DNA of 64,000 bases from Sequoia sempervirens (GCA_007258455.2 VDFB02018358.1:18249-82248); one strand, 5' to 3'. Shown: positions 1 through 12,914, numbered from the stretch's first letter. The notes: a model not told the origin generated them from the letters alone. A program made the numbers and translations.

Positions 1-1179
1 GGAAAGTTTTTTGGTTTGCATGTCTAATCTTGGTTTCTAACAAAGAGGTCATCCATAAAATTTCCTCTATAAAACCCTCATTTGAAAGCATAACCCAAGA
101 AATCCCTTTTGACCCAAAATATTCATACCTTAGATATGCAATAAACACAAAAAATATAAACGCCCCAAAAGCCCAAATCTACATAATAACACTTGCAACA
201 TGTGTTACATACCTTGTAATGCCTCAGATCTATCCTGCATAGCAATGGACTCAACTTTGCACCAAATATACTCAAACAAGGGTTATAACAAAACTTGGGA
301 GCTCACACCTCCCATAACCATTATAGCTCTAGTACCACTTGTTAGAAAATAATGCATCATACCCACATTCTTAATCCATTTCCTACATAACCCTGTAAGA
401 GAAAATCATGTATGCAAGTAACCATAATGCATAGATCAAATAGACAAGCCACAAGATAACACAAGATATACCTTGGGAAAACTCTCAAGAGGCAAAAACC
501 CAACCTCCAAAAGCATCCATACTCCATCTATTATTTAGAAAATAAATAATGCATGCACTTACAAGAGTTACCATGAATACTTTTGAAACAACAAGCCTCT
601 CCAATGCATCATCCATGTGTCCAAGCATGAATCCACACATCCCATTCCATGCTTCACATATGAACTCTTCAGAAAGACTCAATAATGATAGTCCACTCAC
701 CCAACCAACCTTAACCACTAAACATGTTCTTTATTTTATAGATACAAGATCACACAAATACAACCATGTGGTAAGATAAAACCATGTGCCACAAAACCAT
801 TGACCCCTCATTTAACATTAAGTACTAATTTTTCACTTTATTAAATATTATCCAATATTAAATTATTATCTCATGTATCTCATACATTAAATAATAAACC
901 AATATTACAATGCAACATATAATGTTTCCCAAATAATTATCTAGTGTGATTAACCACACCTCCTAGGTGCATTACAACTAAATAATTATTTAAAATTACA
1001 TTATAATATAAAATTTTATGCAATTTGGTGTACAACATCATATCATAACATCTCCAAGATTAATAATTAATTTCCAATTTCCAATTATGCTTGTTAATTC
1101 TAATTCAACCAACAATTTTTGGGTGGGCTATGAACTTCTCTAGCACTCTTAGGGTTTTTCACCTAAAAGGAGAGAGATA
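1..1179. other. AT-rich intergenic stretch, no gene recognised
   Basis: No coding region, RNA gene or clear element end is visible. The sequence is AT-rich (notably 780-1090), and its short open frames have no recognisable domain. It probably flanks the LTR-like sequence that begins near 1180. Confidence 0.4.
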
Positions 1180-2663
1180 GACCCAAAAACTGAGGTGGTT
1201 CACTCAAACTAATGTATGCAAGATGGAATTAAGCCTAAATGTAATGATATGCAGAAAAATGATAATATTGATTGATTATGTATGCAAAACTAATGAAATA
1301 TGAAGTGTTTGAAAACACAGTGTGATATGCAGAAATGAACTAGAAACATAAACAAATGAAATCAGAATTGAATGAGACTGAACAAAGTACACCTGGAGAT
1401 GGAATGTTGATGATGGTGAATCAGTCCTTCTTCTGGTAAACTTTGTCGAAACCAGTTTCTAACTATCGGGAACTGAATTATGATGAAATCAAATTTTCCA
1501 ACCTGAAAATGGGACTCATTTTCCACTGATGGTGAATTGGTCGTCCTCCAAAATTTTGAAAATTCAAGGGTCAATTCTATAGGTCCAGATCTACATTTGT
1601 CTTCCTATCGGGTTGACAGAGTCAAATCTATAGAAAACAGATTGAATGTTGTCTCCAAGCTTGAATTAGGATTTAGTTGACTTGAATCACTTTGATGACT
1701 TGATGACCACTTTCCAACACCTATTTCTTTGAAAAATCTTCCTACAAGACTTGCAAACACACATTCAAGAGGGGGGAAATGGTTGAGGGTTAGAGTATAG
1801 GGATTTTCCTTGGTCAAATCCCACTTTGGTAATCAAACCCTTGATAAAGAAATGAAATTAAAAAAAAAAGGAATAATGAATAAACAACATGAAAATGTCC
1901 TAAACTCACCATAACCTTATTGTTGAAGTTTGAAGATATGTCAATGGCTGCTCCAAGATGCTTGATAATTGTTTGATCAAATGATGCAATGATGCTTTGA
2001 ATGCAAGAATGCTAATTGATGTTGAATGAGTGAATGAGATGAATGGGGTTAAAATGGATGGAAAAACACTTATTTATACACAATTATGCCCTAACAACCT
2101 AAGACTACAACATCACAAGCTGACATAAGGTCTTAATGAATAAAAAATTAAAAGAAATTTGAATTTATTTTGAATTTTGTGCCAAGAGGGACTCATCTGC
2201 CACCCATGGCAAATGGGTCCCACTCAAGGCTTGCAAGTGGGTGTCAGGAATTAAGTTGTTTTTAATGTTGTTTTTCAAGTTTTTATTCAAAAACACACTT
2301 AATTAAGGCCTATAAGTGCATAAAGGGGCCAAATAAAGCATAAGAAAGGTGTAATTAGTTGTGACAAGCCTAGAAAAGAATGAAATCTTGTTACAAGACT
2401 TTACAACATTTTGAAATAAGACCTGGTAAGGATAAAAAGGGAATATTTAGATGAATTATAATAAGAAGAGTCTAGAAAAGTGTATAAATGTGTTACAACA
2501 CTTCACAACACCTTCACAAGACATCATAATTTGAATATTCAGGACCTAATGTGAATGTTTAAGTTACACTGCAACATTAAATCTAAGCAAAATAAGTCAA
2601 GAATCATAGGAAAAAGACCTAAATGACCATGAAAATGTCCAAGATCCATTTTTCTATGGTACA
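1180..2663 (-). repeat. 3' LTR-like sequence of a minus-strand retroelement
   Basis: Reading the minus strand, a purine tract (2678-2664) is followed directly by TGTACC at 2663, the usual polypurine-tract to LTR junction. A TATA-like box (TATAAATA on minus, 2078-2071) lies about 590 bases inside, as expected for a U3 promoter. The far end is not fixed; about 1180 is a guess near a CCACCTCA sequence, and I found no target-site duplication. The element body would be the unknown reading frame at 4699-3053. Confidence 0.4.
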
Positions 2664-2678
2664 TTTAGCCCCCACTTT
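2664..2678 (-). promoter_or_regulatory. Polypurine tract of the element ending at 2663
   Basis: On the minus strand the sequence is AAAGTGGGGGCTAAA, immediately before an LTR-type TGT start. It would prime plus-strand DNA synthesis during reverse transcription. The call rests on composition and position only. Confidence 0.45.
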
Positions 2679-3052
2679 AGTGATAGGATGAACTTGCTTC
2701 AAACTCACACTAAAGTAGCCATGCATATCAAGAAGGATCCAAATGCACTTATGTTAGCAATATGGAATGACTACGATCAAGAGAGATGATCAAGCCCCCA
2801 GGATGAAGATCTCATGGAAAACTAAACATAAGAACAAAGGAACACACATGTGAAAAAGAAAAAGAAAAGGGAGAGGAAAAGGAAAAGGAAAAGTTAGATC
2901 AAGCTTTGATCATTTGTTTAGCTAGTTGTGAATCAGATCTAGGCTATTTTTTTGAAAAAGAAAAATGCATACTCACTCTAGGGAAATGGAACTCATGGCT
3001 ATCTGTCGAGTGAGAAGGCCCAAAAGGTGAGAAACATATGCTCGAGTGGTAT

Positions 3053-4699
3053 TTACTCACAAACACACGGGTGGCTATGGGGAAATTCGTGCCTCGAAAT
3101 GGGATTCCCACTCAACCATATCAAAGTTATACCTACTGATAACTTTAATAAGGCACCACAAAGGAAAATGGCCACATCAGTGTACCGGTCATCCATAATA
3201 TTATCATCCTCTTCTACTATTTGGTCAGGCACTGTGAACAGATTCACCGAGCTCACAAATTGAATTGTCATTCTCATGTAGTGCCTCATTCGCACTTCCT
3301 TTTCATCTACATAGTTGGCCCAGAAATCCTTGACCTGAGGTAGATGAGCATATTTCCTTCCAACTCATTTCTGCAATTTCCCATATGGGTCCATTCTCCC
3401 TTGGCTCATTTCGAGGTCTAGGTTGTATTCTACCAAATCTTTTTATAAATACTCCACACATTGGGCAGCGAGGCAAGCATACATTCCTTGACCAAAGGTT
3501 AGGGGTTAGGGGATCCCCACTTTATGTTTGTCGCTCATCAGGGTGTGGGCATTTTGTAGTTGTCGAGAAACCTCTAACATGATCATATAGTCATTGGGAT
3601 ATTGTGGCAACCTGTAGGGCCTATCAGAGAACCCTTTTGTTCTAATATACATAAACTTTGGGAACTATATGAATAGATGCCCAAACTGCAAGATGAAGGC
3701 TCTGGTGTTGTGTGACATTCTTCTCTCAAAGTCTCCCCCAAGTAGCCTAATGATGTGCCCAATGAAGGCATCATTTACCCTCTGATATTCCCTCTTGAAA
3801 TTTTTGTATTGTATCTAAGGATAGCAATTCTATACCTTGAGGTCTCAATTATTTATTGTTGGGTTGCTCATGATAAAGAGGCCTTTATACAAGAAATTTT
3901 CTACTAGGAGGTATACCAAGTAGGAGGTCATATAGAATTTGGATGTTTTCTTCACATCCATAAGCTAGTTATGCATGTTTTCACTGATGATCTTGGCCCA
4001 ATGGAACTTTGTTTGGCCCCAGATGATCTACTCAATGAAGTAGAACATCCACTCCTCAAAGAAAGCAGTAGTAGGGAGGCCCATTACCCTGCTCGATAAG
4101 GTGACCAAGTCATGATATTCCTTGTGGAAGTCACTTTTGAATAACTCTTGAGGCACCTTAGCAGTGTTTCCCATGTTCTCCTTCAACCAATGTTGGTTGA
4201 TTAGTCTCTTGTATCCTAGAGGGTCCACTTTCCACATGTTATCAGCATATCCCTTCTCAGTTTCCTCCATTATGTCAAATGTGGGGATATGGAAAATCTT
4301 GCCTATAGATTTGGTGAACAAATCTACTAGCACTCTACCTTCATGGTCAATGATTTTTCTGTTATTATGATAACATTCTTAGCACACCATTACCAATTTT
4401 GGAGCAATGAGCAAAGGAGGGAAACTAGCTACTTTGGTGAGGCCACTCGCTCTAATTTTTTGTGCATTCTCATTCTTAGGGTGGATCATTACTCTTTTCT
4501 GAAACTCATCTATGTCCACATGCCCAAGATTTGTATCTAATATGGAATCCTAGGTGGAAGTGATCTTGGAGGTGCACTCCACTGCATGGAACTGATATTT
4601 CATCTGATCCTTTTCCTCTTTCCCTTGCGGTAGGCGTGTAGGTTTATTTCCCTTTTCTTTCTTGGAATACTTCCCTAATGGACGCACAACAGATTCCAT
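3053..4699 (-). pseudogene. Unknown retroelement-borne ORF, about 549 codons, with in-frame stops
   Basis: Reading from an ATG at 4699 (MESVVRPLGKY...), one minus-strand frame runs to about 3053 with no frameshift I can detect, broken only by roughly eleven stop codons. Most are TAG or TAA where CAG/CAA fits. The N-terminus is lysine-rich. Then come a segment VLVDLFTKSIGKIFHIP (about residues 120-137), a Gly-Tyr/Trp region, and ISENMHN-stop-LMDVKK followed by FYMTSYLVYLL (about residues 230-260). I recognise no protease, integrase or reverse transcriptase. The same two landmarks recur at 25890-27721 (-) and 61769-63672 (+), so I infer a family of element-encoded proteins of unknown function. 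Its place ahead of a polypurine tract and LTR supports an element origin. A host-derived pseudogene is the alternative. Confidence 0.5.
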
Positions 4700-6742
4700 A
4701 AATTATACATACAAAGACTCAATAAGTGCATTCATATAGAAATCATGAAAGTGTTAGTTAAATCCTACAAAACAAGGGTCAAATATAACAATACATCTTT
4801 AGAAGATCATAAAATTTATCAATATTCATCATTTGAGGTTCATTTGGATCATTTATCATAATGCAAGCCTAGGGATGTGGGTTTCCCCAAGCTAGAAGTT
4901 GTTAGGAGTGATTGGGAGCAAGACAATGTCGGGGTCACGGAAACTCGCAGACAACCGTCTGCATTAAAAGTTCCACAATTATGATCTTTAGTAGTCAAAT
5001 TCTTCAAGAAGCAATCTAGCACGTGTGAAAATTAGTTATCAATTCCTTGGAGTGATCTAATTGGTCGTTATGTTGATGCAGGTTCAGGGTATGCGGAGGT
5101 AGGAGGCTCAAAGGGAATTTGGGACTTTTCTGCTAAGTAACAGCAATCATAGCACAACGTCCCACAAGGAGAAATCTATAGTGCAAGATGTGTAGAGTCC
5201 TTGGACATTCAGCTTGTTGTGTAAGGAAGAACCAGTGAGCATTCATCATATGATTGTCATTAGGAATGATGGTGAAGAGACGACGGTCCACATACAACAA
5301 TCTATAGTGACAGGCCCACACAATGCTTGCTACTCTTTGATTTTGATTGAAGACCCTTGGGAGACGAACCATACGAAGTTCACAGTGTGGGCGGACAGAG
5401 CAGTTTGGGCGCTAAGGAGTAGCAAAAGAAGCTAGAAGGTCCATAGACAGAACCCTACAAAAATTGACCCTCACGAGGGTTTCAATTTGGAATTTTTGCT
5501 TGTGAACTTGGAATGGTGAAGTAGGCTATGGGGTCTGCTACACATGTGGGTGGAGTGGCTTCACCGCTAGCGAATTACATTAATGGGATAGTGAGCCATG
5601 GATAACATCTCGTAGGGAATGACCCACATATCATTAGGACTTAATGATTTTAGCAATTGAGGAGATGGTCTTGGCGGGGCCCATGATGTGGGAGGCAAGT
5701 AGGGGTAAGTCATTTTCCAATGGTGGTAAGGTCACAGCCACCCACAAACGGAAGCCCGCATGAACAAACCTACAGGGGTTCAAAGACTTAAGTTCTTATG
5801 TTAAACATTTGATGCTTTGTGCTTTAACCAGGGTGGTGAGAGGGCATTTCGGGTTGCAAGGAAGTTTGCATTGTTTGAAGAACGACGTCAAAAGAACAAG
5901 GTTCCGCATGGTTTTGAGGGCGTTACTTGAATGTTTTTTTAAAAAGGATTTCAAGCACCGTGAGTGGATTTTATGCGGAACCTAAGGCTAGGCAGGCCGT
6001 CAAACATCTAATCAGTTTACTTTCAAGATTTAATCATCAAATTGTAAGCCCTATCTACAAAAAAAAGACATGTTCTAAGATGTCAAAGGTGGAATTACCT
6101 AAAAATGATGCAAAAATTCAATGAAGATCTAAATTTTGATCCCTTCAGAGCTTATGCGAGCATAGGAGCTTTGATTGTCATTTTTCTCTTTAACAAATCC
6201 CAATTGGCAGGTGTGAAAATGATAGGTCCAATCATCTATTTATAGGAAAAGGTCCATTAATGACCTGCATTAAATGTAGGGTACAATGGCCAACAAGTTG
6301 GTTGGAGCACAGGAATTGATGAACCGACGACGAGCAATGTGGAACCCGCAAAGCAAGATGACCACTAGACTTTTCGGTTGACTAATGGCTAGGGGATAAT
6401 GACAAGCTCAGATGTAAGACCCGCCATGTAGGTAGACGTTCTGATTCGGCCATTGGTTGAGCAACAAAGATATGATGGCATCGGGTAGAGGGAAACCCAA
6501 AACTGTGGACCTGCGGGACTTGGAGGATGCTAGGGCGAAAGGCTAAGGGAAACCCACAAGGGAACCTCTACAAAATCCAAAGACTTAGAGAACCTTGGGG
6601 TGATGAATTTGGTGTTCCTGACCACTTGAAGCTCAAAATTATGGGCATGCAAAATGAGGCAAAGGAAAAAAGTGACCCGGGGAAGGTGAAGAGAAGAGGG
6701 GGTCTTTGTTCCAAACAGGGCATGTGTGTTATAGGCACACAA
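4700..6742. other. Unassigned sequence abutting truncated gypsy-1
   Basis: This stretch looks richer in G and C than its surroundings and contains no frame with recognisable domains. At about 6743 the reverse-transcriptase reading of gypsy-1 (minus strand) stops abruptly, so the right edge is a deletion or recombination breakpoint. The stretch may be older repeat DNA. Confidence 0.3.
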
Positions 6743-7050
6743 GGTTTAGCATCATATTTTAGAGGCACTTCATGTTGGAATAAGTCCTCCCTATATGCCT
6801 TTAGATCATCATAAGACCAATAAAACACATGCTTGTATTTCCTAAGCAAGGAAATAAGCATTTTTTTTTTATTTTTTGGTTCAACCTTTTCCTAATGTAT
6901 ACCTTTTTAGGTGCATTATCTCTTTGCAAATTCATCTCTTCTAGGTCTTTTTTATGTGTTGGGGTTGGCTTTGCATCATATTTATTAGTATTATCAAAGA
7001 CCCTTTCCAAGGCTACTAGCTCCTTTGGGATTTTATTTGTTTTCAACTGA
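6743..7050 (-). pseudogene. Gypsy-1 reverse transcriptase, N-terminal fragment
   Basis: The minus strand encodes a linker with IPKELVALERVFD and then the start of a Ty3/gypsy reverse transcriptase: LLRKYKHVFYWSYDDLK followed by HEVPLKYDAKP. This is the segment that precedes the palm domain in the family. Linker and RT start lie in different frames, with the shift near the T-run at about 6861-6870. After DAKP the similarity ends at about 6743, so palm, RNase H and integrase are missing. The equivalent segment of gypsy-2 (20692-20492) reads DVIAWSYEELK, confirming the assignment. Confidence 0.75.
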
Positions 7051-7379
7051 ATGACCTCATTCCAAAAAATAGTTTCCTTTCCATTAACTATCTAAACAAA
7101 ACCATGGAAATCAATCTCTTGGCTATGGTATTCATCTACACATTATAGAAATTTTAGTAAATCCTAGTCATCATTGAATACCTGTTAATTGTAAATATTA
7201 TCTAGAATAGAAGGCCTTGATTTCACCTTAACCTTAGATATCCCAAAAAAAATTATATCATGTCTAAGGGAAATATTGGAAAGGATATCTTCCATTACAT
7301 TTTTGGAGCGTTCCATCCAATCTATGGAAAATGCATCAAAAAATTCAATAGTGTCTCAAACAGTATTTAATATTGATTT

Positions 7380-7645
7380 AATCTTTTGTGTTTAGACACA
7401 CATTTGGCTCTAACCTAGGACAATACTAACTCACAGTCCCATATAACCCTAATATTTTTGATATTATGTTTTATTTCCATATCCAATCCTAAAAGTAATG
7501 CCTCATAATCTACAACATTATTTGTGCATTCAAATTTCAGAGAGAATGAGTACTTGTAGGACTTACCTTTTGGTGATATAATGATCACCCCAACACCTTC
7601 TCCTTCCTTTTAACATGCTCCATCAAATTACATGGACCATAAACC
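7380..7645 (-). pseudogene. Gypsy-1 additional (archaeal-type) RNase H domain
   Basis: On the minus strand an RNase H fold is readable: FDGA (first catalytic Asp), VIIISPKGKSYKYSF, ECTNNVVDYEALLLGLD (catalytic Glu) and RVIWDCELVLS (second Asp). At least three in-frame stops interrupt it. The NNV(V/A)xYEALLxGL signature is that of the second RNase H of plant Ty3/gypsy elements, not the one fused to reverse transcriptase. It lies between protease (7831-8208) and reverse transcriptase (6743-7050). In the Tat/Ogre group, as I know it, the second RNase H follows RT. Gypsy-2 in this window has the same order. Confidence 0.65.
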
Positions 7646-7830
7646 ATTATCATGAACATGTTCTTTCACCTCTTGAGCCATTGGTGCAAATTTCTCTTTC
7701 TTAGATGAAGAATCTTCAATTTTGAAATTATCCATATCCATATCAATGAAGCATACTTCTTCATCTATCTATATATCTTCCACAAGAGTATCAAACCTTT
7801 TTTTCTCTATTTAGTTTCACTTTTTTTCCA

Positions 7831-8232
7831 TTAATAGGGATCATGGCATATGATAAATCCAATTTCATGCTTCATCCAACCACTACACACCATTTTCTTG
7901 ATAGTAACATCCCATATTGAGGTCCCTTCAAAACTTACTTGTTCCTTAATAAAAAACATCCCATATTGAGGTGGGATGTCCACTACTATAACATTCATCA
8001 TGAATTCCTTCTCAGGGAAAGCATCAATTTTGATTTTCACATCCTTCATTATTCCCATAACTGGAACTTTTGTGGAATCCATAGCAAAGCATTTACCATA
8101 TTCTTTACTAGCCTGCAATCCTAGTTCATTCATGATTTCCAAAGGCATGACATTAGTGGAAGCTCTAAAATCAATCATGTAAATTTTGATCAATTTATAA
8201 CTTATCAATAAAGTGGAATAAAAGAGATATAC
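7831..8232 (-). pseudogene. Gypsy-1 aspartic protease domain
   Basis: The minus strand encodes IDFRASTNVMPLEIMNELGL. DFRAS occupies the retropepsin active-site position, normally D-S/T-G/A-S, so the motif is altered (DSSAS in gypsy-2). A beta-rich tail follows with VIVVDIPPQYGM. The protease would process Gag-Pol. Upstream the frame runs into a SINE (8233-8423) and then a solo LTR (8451-9821). By coordinate arithmetic, removing both insertions with one target-duplication copy each puts this frame in register with the gag frame at 9827-10730. Confidence 0.7.
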
Positions 8233-8423
8233 CTGACCCTAGCTCGGTTGGCTAAATCTTTTCTATTGCAGGAGGTTGGTCACGAGGTCTAGTCTCGCCC
8301 ACCCTCGTGGTACCAGAGGGCGTGTTACGCCAGCACCGCCAGTCACATTAAAAAATTTACCAAGCGCACTGTAGTTTATATGGGGTCGTGCTACTTGATT
8401 CCTGCAATCTAAAAAAAAAAAAG
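8233..8423 (+). mobile_element. tRNA-derived SINE with poly(A) tail
   Basis: This 191-bp insertion is flanked by a 10-bp target duplication, AGAGATATAC, at 8223-8232 and 8424-8433. It begins CTGACCCTAGCTCGGTTGG, which contains a near-consensus RNA polymerase III box A (TAGCTCGGTTGG, 8240-8251). A degenerate box B-like GGTCTAGTCTC follows at 8286-8296, a spacing normal for tRNA genes. The element ends in a run of A after CTGCAATCT. It interrupts the gypsy-1 reading frame and so is younger than gypsy-1. Confidence 0.85.
8240..8296 (+). promoter_or_regulatory. Internal Pol III promoter of the SINE (boxes A and B)
   Basis: Box A (8240-8251) matches the tRNA consensus closely. Box B (8286-8296, GGTCTAGTCTC) departs from GGTTCGANTCC at the central positions, where a CpG is expected, so it is probably weakened. 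Confidence 0.6.
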
Positions 8424-8450
8424 AGAGATATACTTGAGTAGGGCACTTTA

Positions 8451-9821
8451 TGATGGAAGATTGAGGAGATTGTCATTGATGATGCAATACTGGCAACATG
8501 ACCATGATATGTACATAATGTAGGATATAGTGTTTTCATTGATGTCAACATTGTTGTGGCTCATTTTAATATGTTTCAGAGGTATTGTGGAAGACATTTG
8601 TGCAAGTTTTAGAGTTGGTCTAGAAAGTGCAGAGATGTAGAAATTTGACTAAGTGTCAAACTTTCCAGTTCAAGGTTACAACCTGTCAGTTTTTGGGTCT
8701 GCACCACTCTGTGAATGAATATATTGCTTTGTGATTCTAACCTAATTTTTGTGGTGATTAGAAGATTCTAAATCCAATATTTCATCTAGTTTGGCAAAGT
8801 ATTTTGGGAGATATGAATGGTATAGTTCAACCTGGCTTAATGCAATCATTTTTTGTACAGTGTTTCGGTATGGGAGATTTTGCATTCCTCTGTGGATGAA
8901 TCTTTTGTGTTGTGATGTTGAAGATAAGCTACTAAATTTTAGTTGAGTAGGAATTCCAAATGGCATTGTGTGTTGAGGTCCATGTGTTGTGAATTTGGCG
9001 TACAGATAAAGGTTTATTGGTTTAGGTTTTATTTGGGGTCGACCTAACATGTTTGATGTCTTGCAAAGAATGAATAAGTGTTCTTGATTTATGTAAGATC
9101 CAATATAGGTCCATCCCAACCTATATTAAGGTGATTTGAATTTTGTATTATGGTGTGAAGTTTAGATGAAACTTTTTTGGGTCAACAAGTTTAATTTTGT
9201 GTGTTACATCTAATTAGGCCAACCTAATTGATGTTACACTTGATGTGGATATATATAGTGGGCTGATTTTGATGTTTTGAGATGAACAAAGAACGTAGAG
9301 AGATACATGACATGTATGGTGTTCCACCTACATGTGTGTGATGTGAATCTGATTAGGGTTGTGCAAGTTGTGTTACAAGGTGTGTGAACAAAGTAGGGCA
9401 GAGCATTGATCCAAATCAGTGTAAAGATTGATTTTATACTTCATTGGAACTATAATCTAGCATATTGTAGATGCATTTGTATTAGTTCAAATAGGTTGTA
9501 AGCCACCCCTTATTTTTTCTATCTTATTTTTTGTGGGTAGTGAGTACACTAGATAGTGAATCCATTTGTAGTGAGCACTTTTGTAATATACTATATCCAC
9601 ATATAATATATCGTGAGCTAATCCTCACCGTGGTTTTCCCCATTTTGGGTTTTCCACGTAAAATCGATGGAATTCATGTGTTATGTGATGTCTTGGATGT
9701 TTCACATGTGCTTTCTTTACTTATATCAATTTAATGTGCTTTGGTAATTGGATGGCTAATGTTTGAATGGTTTAATAGAATACTGATTCACCCACCCTCT
9801 CAGTATTCTGGGTGTTCAACA
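8451..9821 (+). mobile_element. Solo copia-type LTR (1371 bp) inside gypsy-1
   Basis: It starts TGATGG and ends GTTCAACA, with target duplication CTTTA (8446-8450) and CTTTG (9822-9826), one mismatch. Near its 3' end it carries the block GTGAGCTAATCCTCACCGTGG, then a TTTTCC-rich segment and GGGTTTTCCACGTAAAA, and then a CCACCCTCTCAGTATTCTG-type end. Those blocks are shared with the LTRs at 29690, 35629 and 59077. No internal region or second LTR accompanies it, so it is a solo LTR left by LTR-LTR recombination. Excising it restores the gypsy-1 frame, which supports both ends. Short open frames inside it are fortuitous. Confidence 0.85.
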
Positions 9822-9826
9822 CTTTG

Positions 9827-12691
9827 TTAAAGTTTTGCCTAGGAACACCTTAGGTATTTCAATGTTAACTTCTTCATGTTCCATTTTATTTAATTCTTTC
9901 TTACCCTTTTCAGGTAGGGTAATTATCTTCTTATTATCAAAGGCTATAGTTACACCATTGATAAGGGCAACTATCTTCTCTTTACATTCCTTTATTCTCA
10001 TAATTTCCAAGAAAGGAACAAATACTTTAATTTATGACAAGACTCAAGCCATGTCCACAGAAATATATTTAGGGATGTCATAATTTTGATCAGTTGGTAG
10101 GACTTTGTCATTGACATTTTCATATTTGTTTTGTATCACAATTACTTGAGTACACCAAGCATTTCCTTTTTCTTTTTCTTCCTTGATCTTTTCATTTTTA
10201 ACCTTCATAATAGGAGACACAATTTGATTTACAAGTCTCTTAGTATCTTTTCCTTGTTTTTTGTTCCTATTTTTTATATCAAGATTTTCTTGTTGCTTGA
10301 TATGAAATCGATCATTTATCTCATTCCTATTCTCCTTTATGAAGATGTTATCTCCTTTACCTTGATCATTATTAATTGCTCTATTTATCAAATTATAATT
10401 ACTCTTCGCTTGATCAATGGTAGCAATAGTTAGTGCTCAAATTTATTCATTTGAAGGTCTTCTCAATCTGATATCAAATTTAGATGTTTTAACATTTTGC
10501 ACACCATCATGTTCTTCCTCTTCATTATCTAAAAAAAATTGTTGACGATAATTATAATTTTGGAATTTTCTATGATTAGCATCTATTTTAGAATATCCTT
10601 CATCAGAAGAATATTCTTCATTTGCTAAGAAAATTATATTTGATATCATGTTAATATCATGATTTTCATCATGAGGAATTTCATAATCATTGCAAGGATT
10701 GGGATGATCTTCAAGAGATTGTGCAATCATGCACTATTAAGGAGAATGAGGTAACTGGAAAGCCATGCACCAAGGGTTATATTCTAAAATATTTGTATTG
10801 TTTCTTTTCAAAGGATCGGAGGTTTCCATGTTAGGAATTACCCTTTGGTTATTCTAAATTGATTTGTCATTATGTCAGTTTGTATTATAAGGTTGATCAA
10901 AAAAATTAGGCATTTTATCTTGCTTATGATAATTAGGTTTATCATGGGACAAACCTTTTTCATTTGTTGCTACCTTATAACTTAACTTTGAGGGAACTCA
11001 TCGCCTTATCAATCTTGTCTTAGATGAATGGATCTTTGCTTGATGTCCCTTAGGATTTTGTAATATCTTCACATCATCTCTTTTGCTTAATGTCTCAGAT
11101 GCTTTTCTATTGCTCTCAATATGCATAGTTGTTTTAAAGAAACTCTTAAAGAGTGTGGATATTTATCCCTTAATTCATATCCCATTTTTGCATCATAGGC
11201 ATTACAATATAGGATTAAACAAATAGGTTCACTAGGTATCATGTACTATGGAATTTTGTTCATGAACTTGATGAAACTAGTATCAAAATCTAAGATAGAT
11301 TCATTGTATGATCCCTTATTGATACTGGTGAATTCATTTATAATGAATCTAGGATCATTTTTGTCACCATATTATTTTCTAAATATTATCTTGAATTCAT
11401 CTGATGACCCAATGCTAGCATCAAGTAATCCTATGTATCATTCCCTTGCATCATCTATTAGAGACTACATAAACAATTTCATCACCACACCCTCATCTTC
11501 TACCTAAATTTCATCTATCAGATTCAAAGAGGTCCTGAGATGATCTTCCCCTAATAATGCATTATTTCTAGAGAATATGGATAATATATTTCTAACAGTA
11601 TTTGGAAAAATATTTGGGTATATGAGGATACTAGTAAAATCTAGTTTCTTATACCTTTCTAATTACAAGGGTTTTCATGTTGGGAAGTTCCACACAACAG
11701 GATTTATTTGAAGGTTAGCCTGAATATTTTGTTGATTTACAACATTTTGACCCCCTATTGGATTAAGATTCTTTCCGCCTACTTGATCACCCACATATGG
11801 ATTATATTGTTGATAGTTTTCATAAACCCGCCCAAATTTTTTTGTGGTAAACTCACTTGAGGCTATGGGTTATGTATCAATATTTTTTTATTTTATTGGG
11901 GTACTTATTTTGGCATAAGAGGTTTGCACCATTCTTTGTTGCATAATAAAGGTCATAATATTTATTACTAGGATATTTTGTATAAAGCTTATAGGGATAT
12001 GTTGGAAATGTAAACTTCTATAAGGGAGATCTTGAGAATTAGAACATGAAACAAATGGATCTCCTAATCCATAAGAAAATTTGAGAGCATCTATTATTCT
12101 TTTCATGTCATCTCTTATTCTAATTTTTTTCATTATTTCCAACTCTATATTAAGGCCATCAACCTGTTTTTGTAATTCTCCTTCAATTTGGATATGTAAT
12201 CCAAATGTAGAGGCCTTTTGCAAAGACAAATTAACATTTGGTTTTCAATACTACATAGCATGAGAATTGGGAGGAGTTAAACCTGATGAAAAATTAACTA
12301 GTTGGATGGATTGCCTATTTGCATGATTGTTTTGAAAGTATATGGTTACAACCACAATTGGAGAACTCACTCTTGCATACACACCTTCTCTAAGACCTGT
12401 CATATTCTCTTTGGGTTTGTTCTCTTTCCTTTTCAAACTTTTCCATGAAAGTATCTTGATTTGAATAGAATTTCTCACTTCTCATATATTCATCAAGAGT
12501 ATTAGTTCTTTGAACATCATCACCTAATAATAGAGTAGTAATAGTACTTATTTTATTATTAAATAAATTACTATCAAGAGGATCAATGAACTTACTTATA
12601 TCTTTTTCTTTCTAGTTTGTCTCTGAGACTGGAGCTCTCCAACCAATTTTTTGTTAGGATCAATGTTGAATAGAGATCTTATTTTGTCCAT
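9827..12691 (-). pseudogene. Gypsy-1 gag (and gag-pol linker), decayed
   Basis: The minus strand starts with ATG at 12691 (MDKIRSLFNIDPNKKLVGEL), 224 bases after the primer-binding site. The reading includes a coiled-coil-like stretch (ELQKQVDGLNIELEIMKKI, about 12180-12120), then decayed sequence. It resumes as an acidic, asparagine-rich segment (10730-10443) and a lysine-rich segment with NQIVSPIMKVKNEKIKEEKE (10391-10044). It ends in YISVDMA and KVFLGKTLTK next to the solo LTR. N-terminal parts are in one frame and the 10730-9827 parts in another, so frameshifts lie between 11888 and 10730. I see no canonical CCHC knuckle. The assignment rests on position before the protease and on frame continuity. 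Confidence 0.6.
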
Positions 12692-12914
12692 ATTTGTGAT
12701 AATACTTTTTTTCTTACAATTTCACCAATAGGGAGATCTTTCAAAGTTGCCACCCACAAATGAGAACAAAGATTTAACAAATTTCACAGAAATTGTGAGT
12801 TACATACACAAGTGAATGTGTATAATGACTTCAAACAACATAATGTTTTTAATGTAATTCTTTCTTAGAGTGTACCCAAGAAAATACTGCTAGATTCAAA
12901 CAAATTTATGCTAT

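Noticed and set aside
6527..6814. Plus-strand 95-codon frame across the gypsy-1 breakpoint
   Set aside because: Its 3' part is the reverse complement of the RT fragment and the rest has no recognisable domain.
10131..10433. Plus-strand 100-codon Phe/Ile-rich frame (possible membrane protein)
   Set aside because: It lies opposite the gypsy-1 gag frame; the hydrophobic look comes from the complement of Lys/Asn-rich codons.
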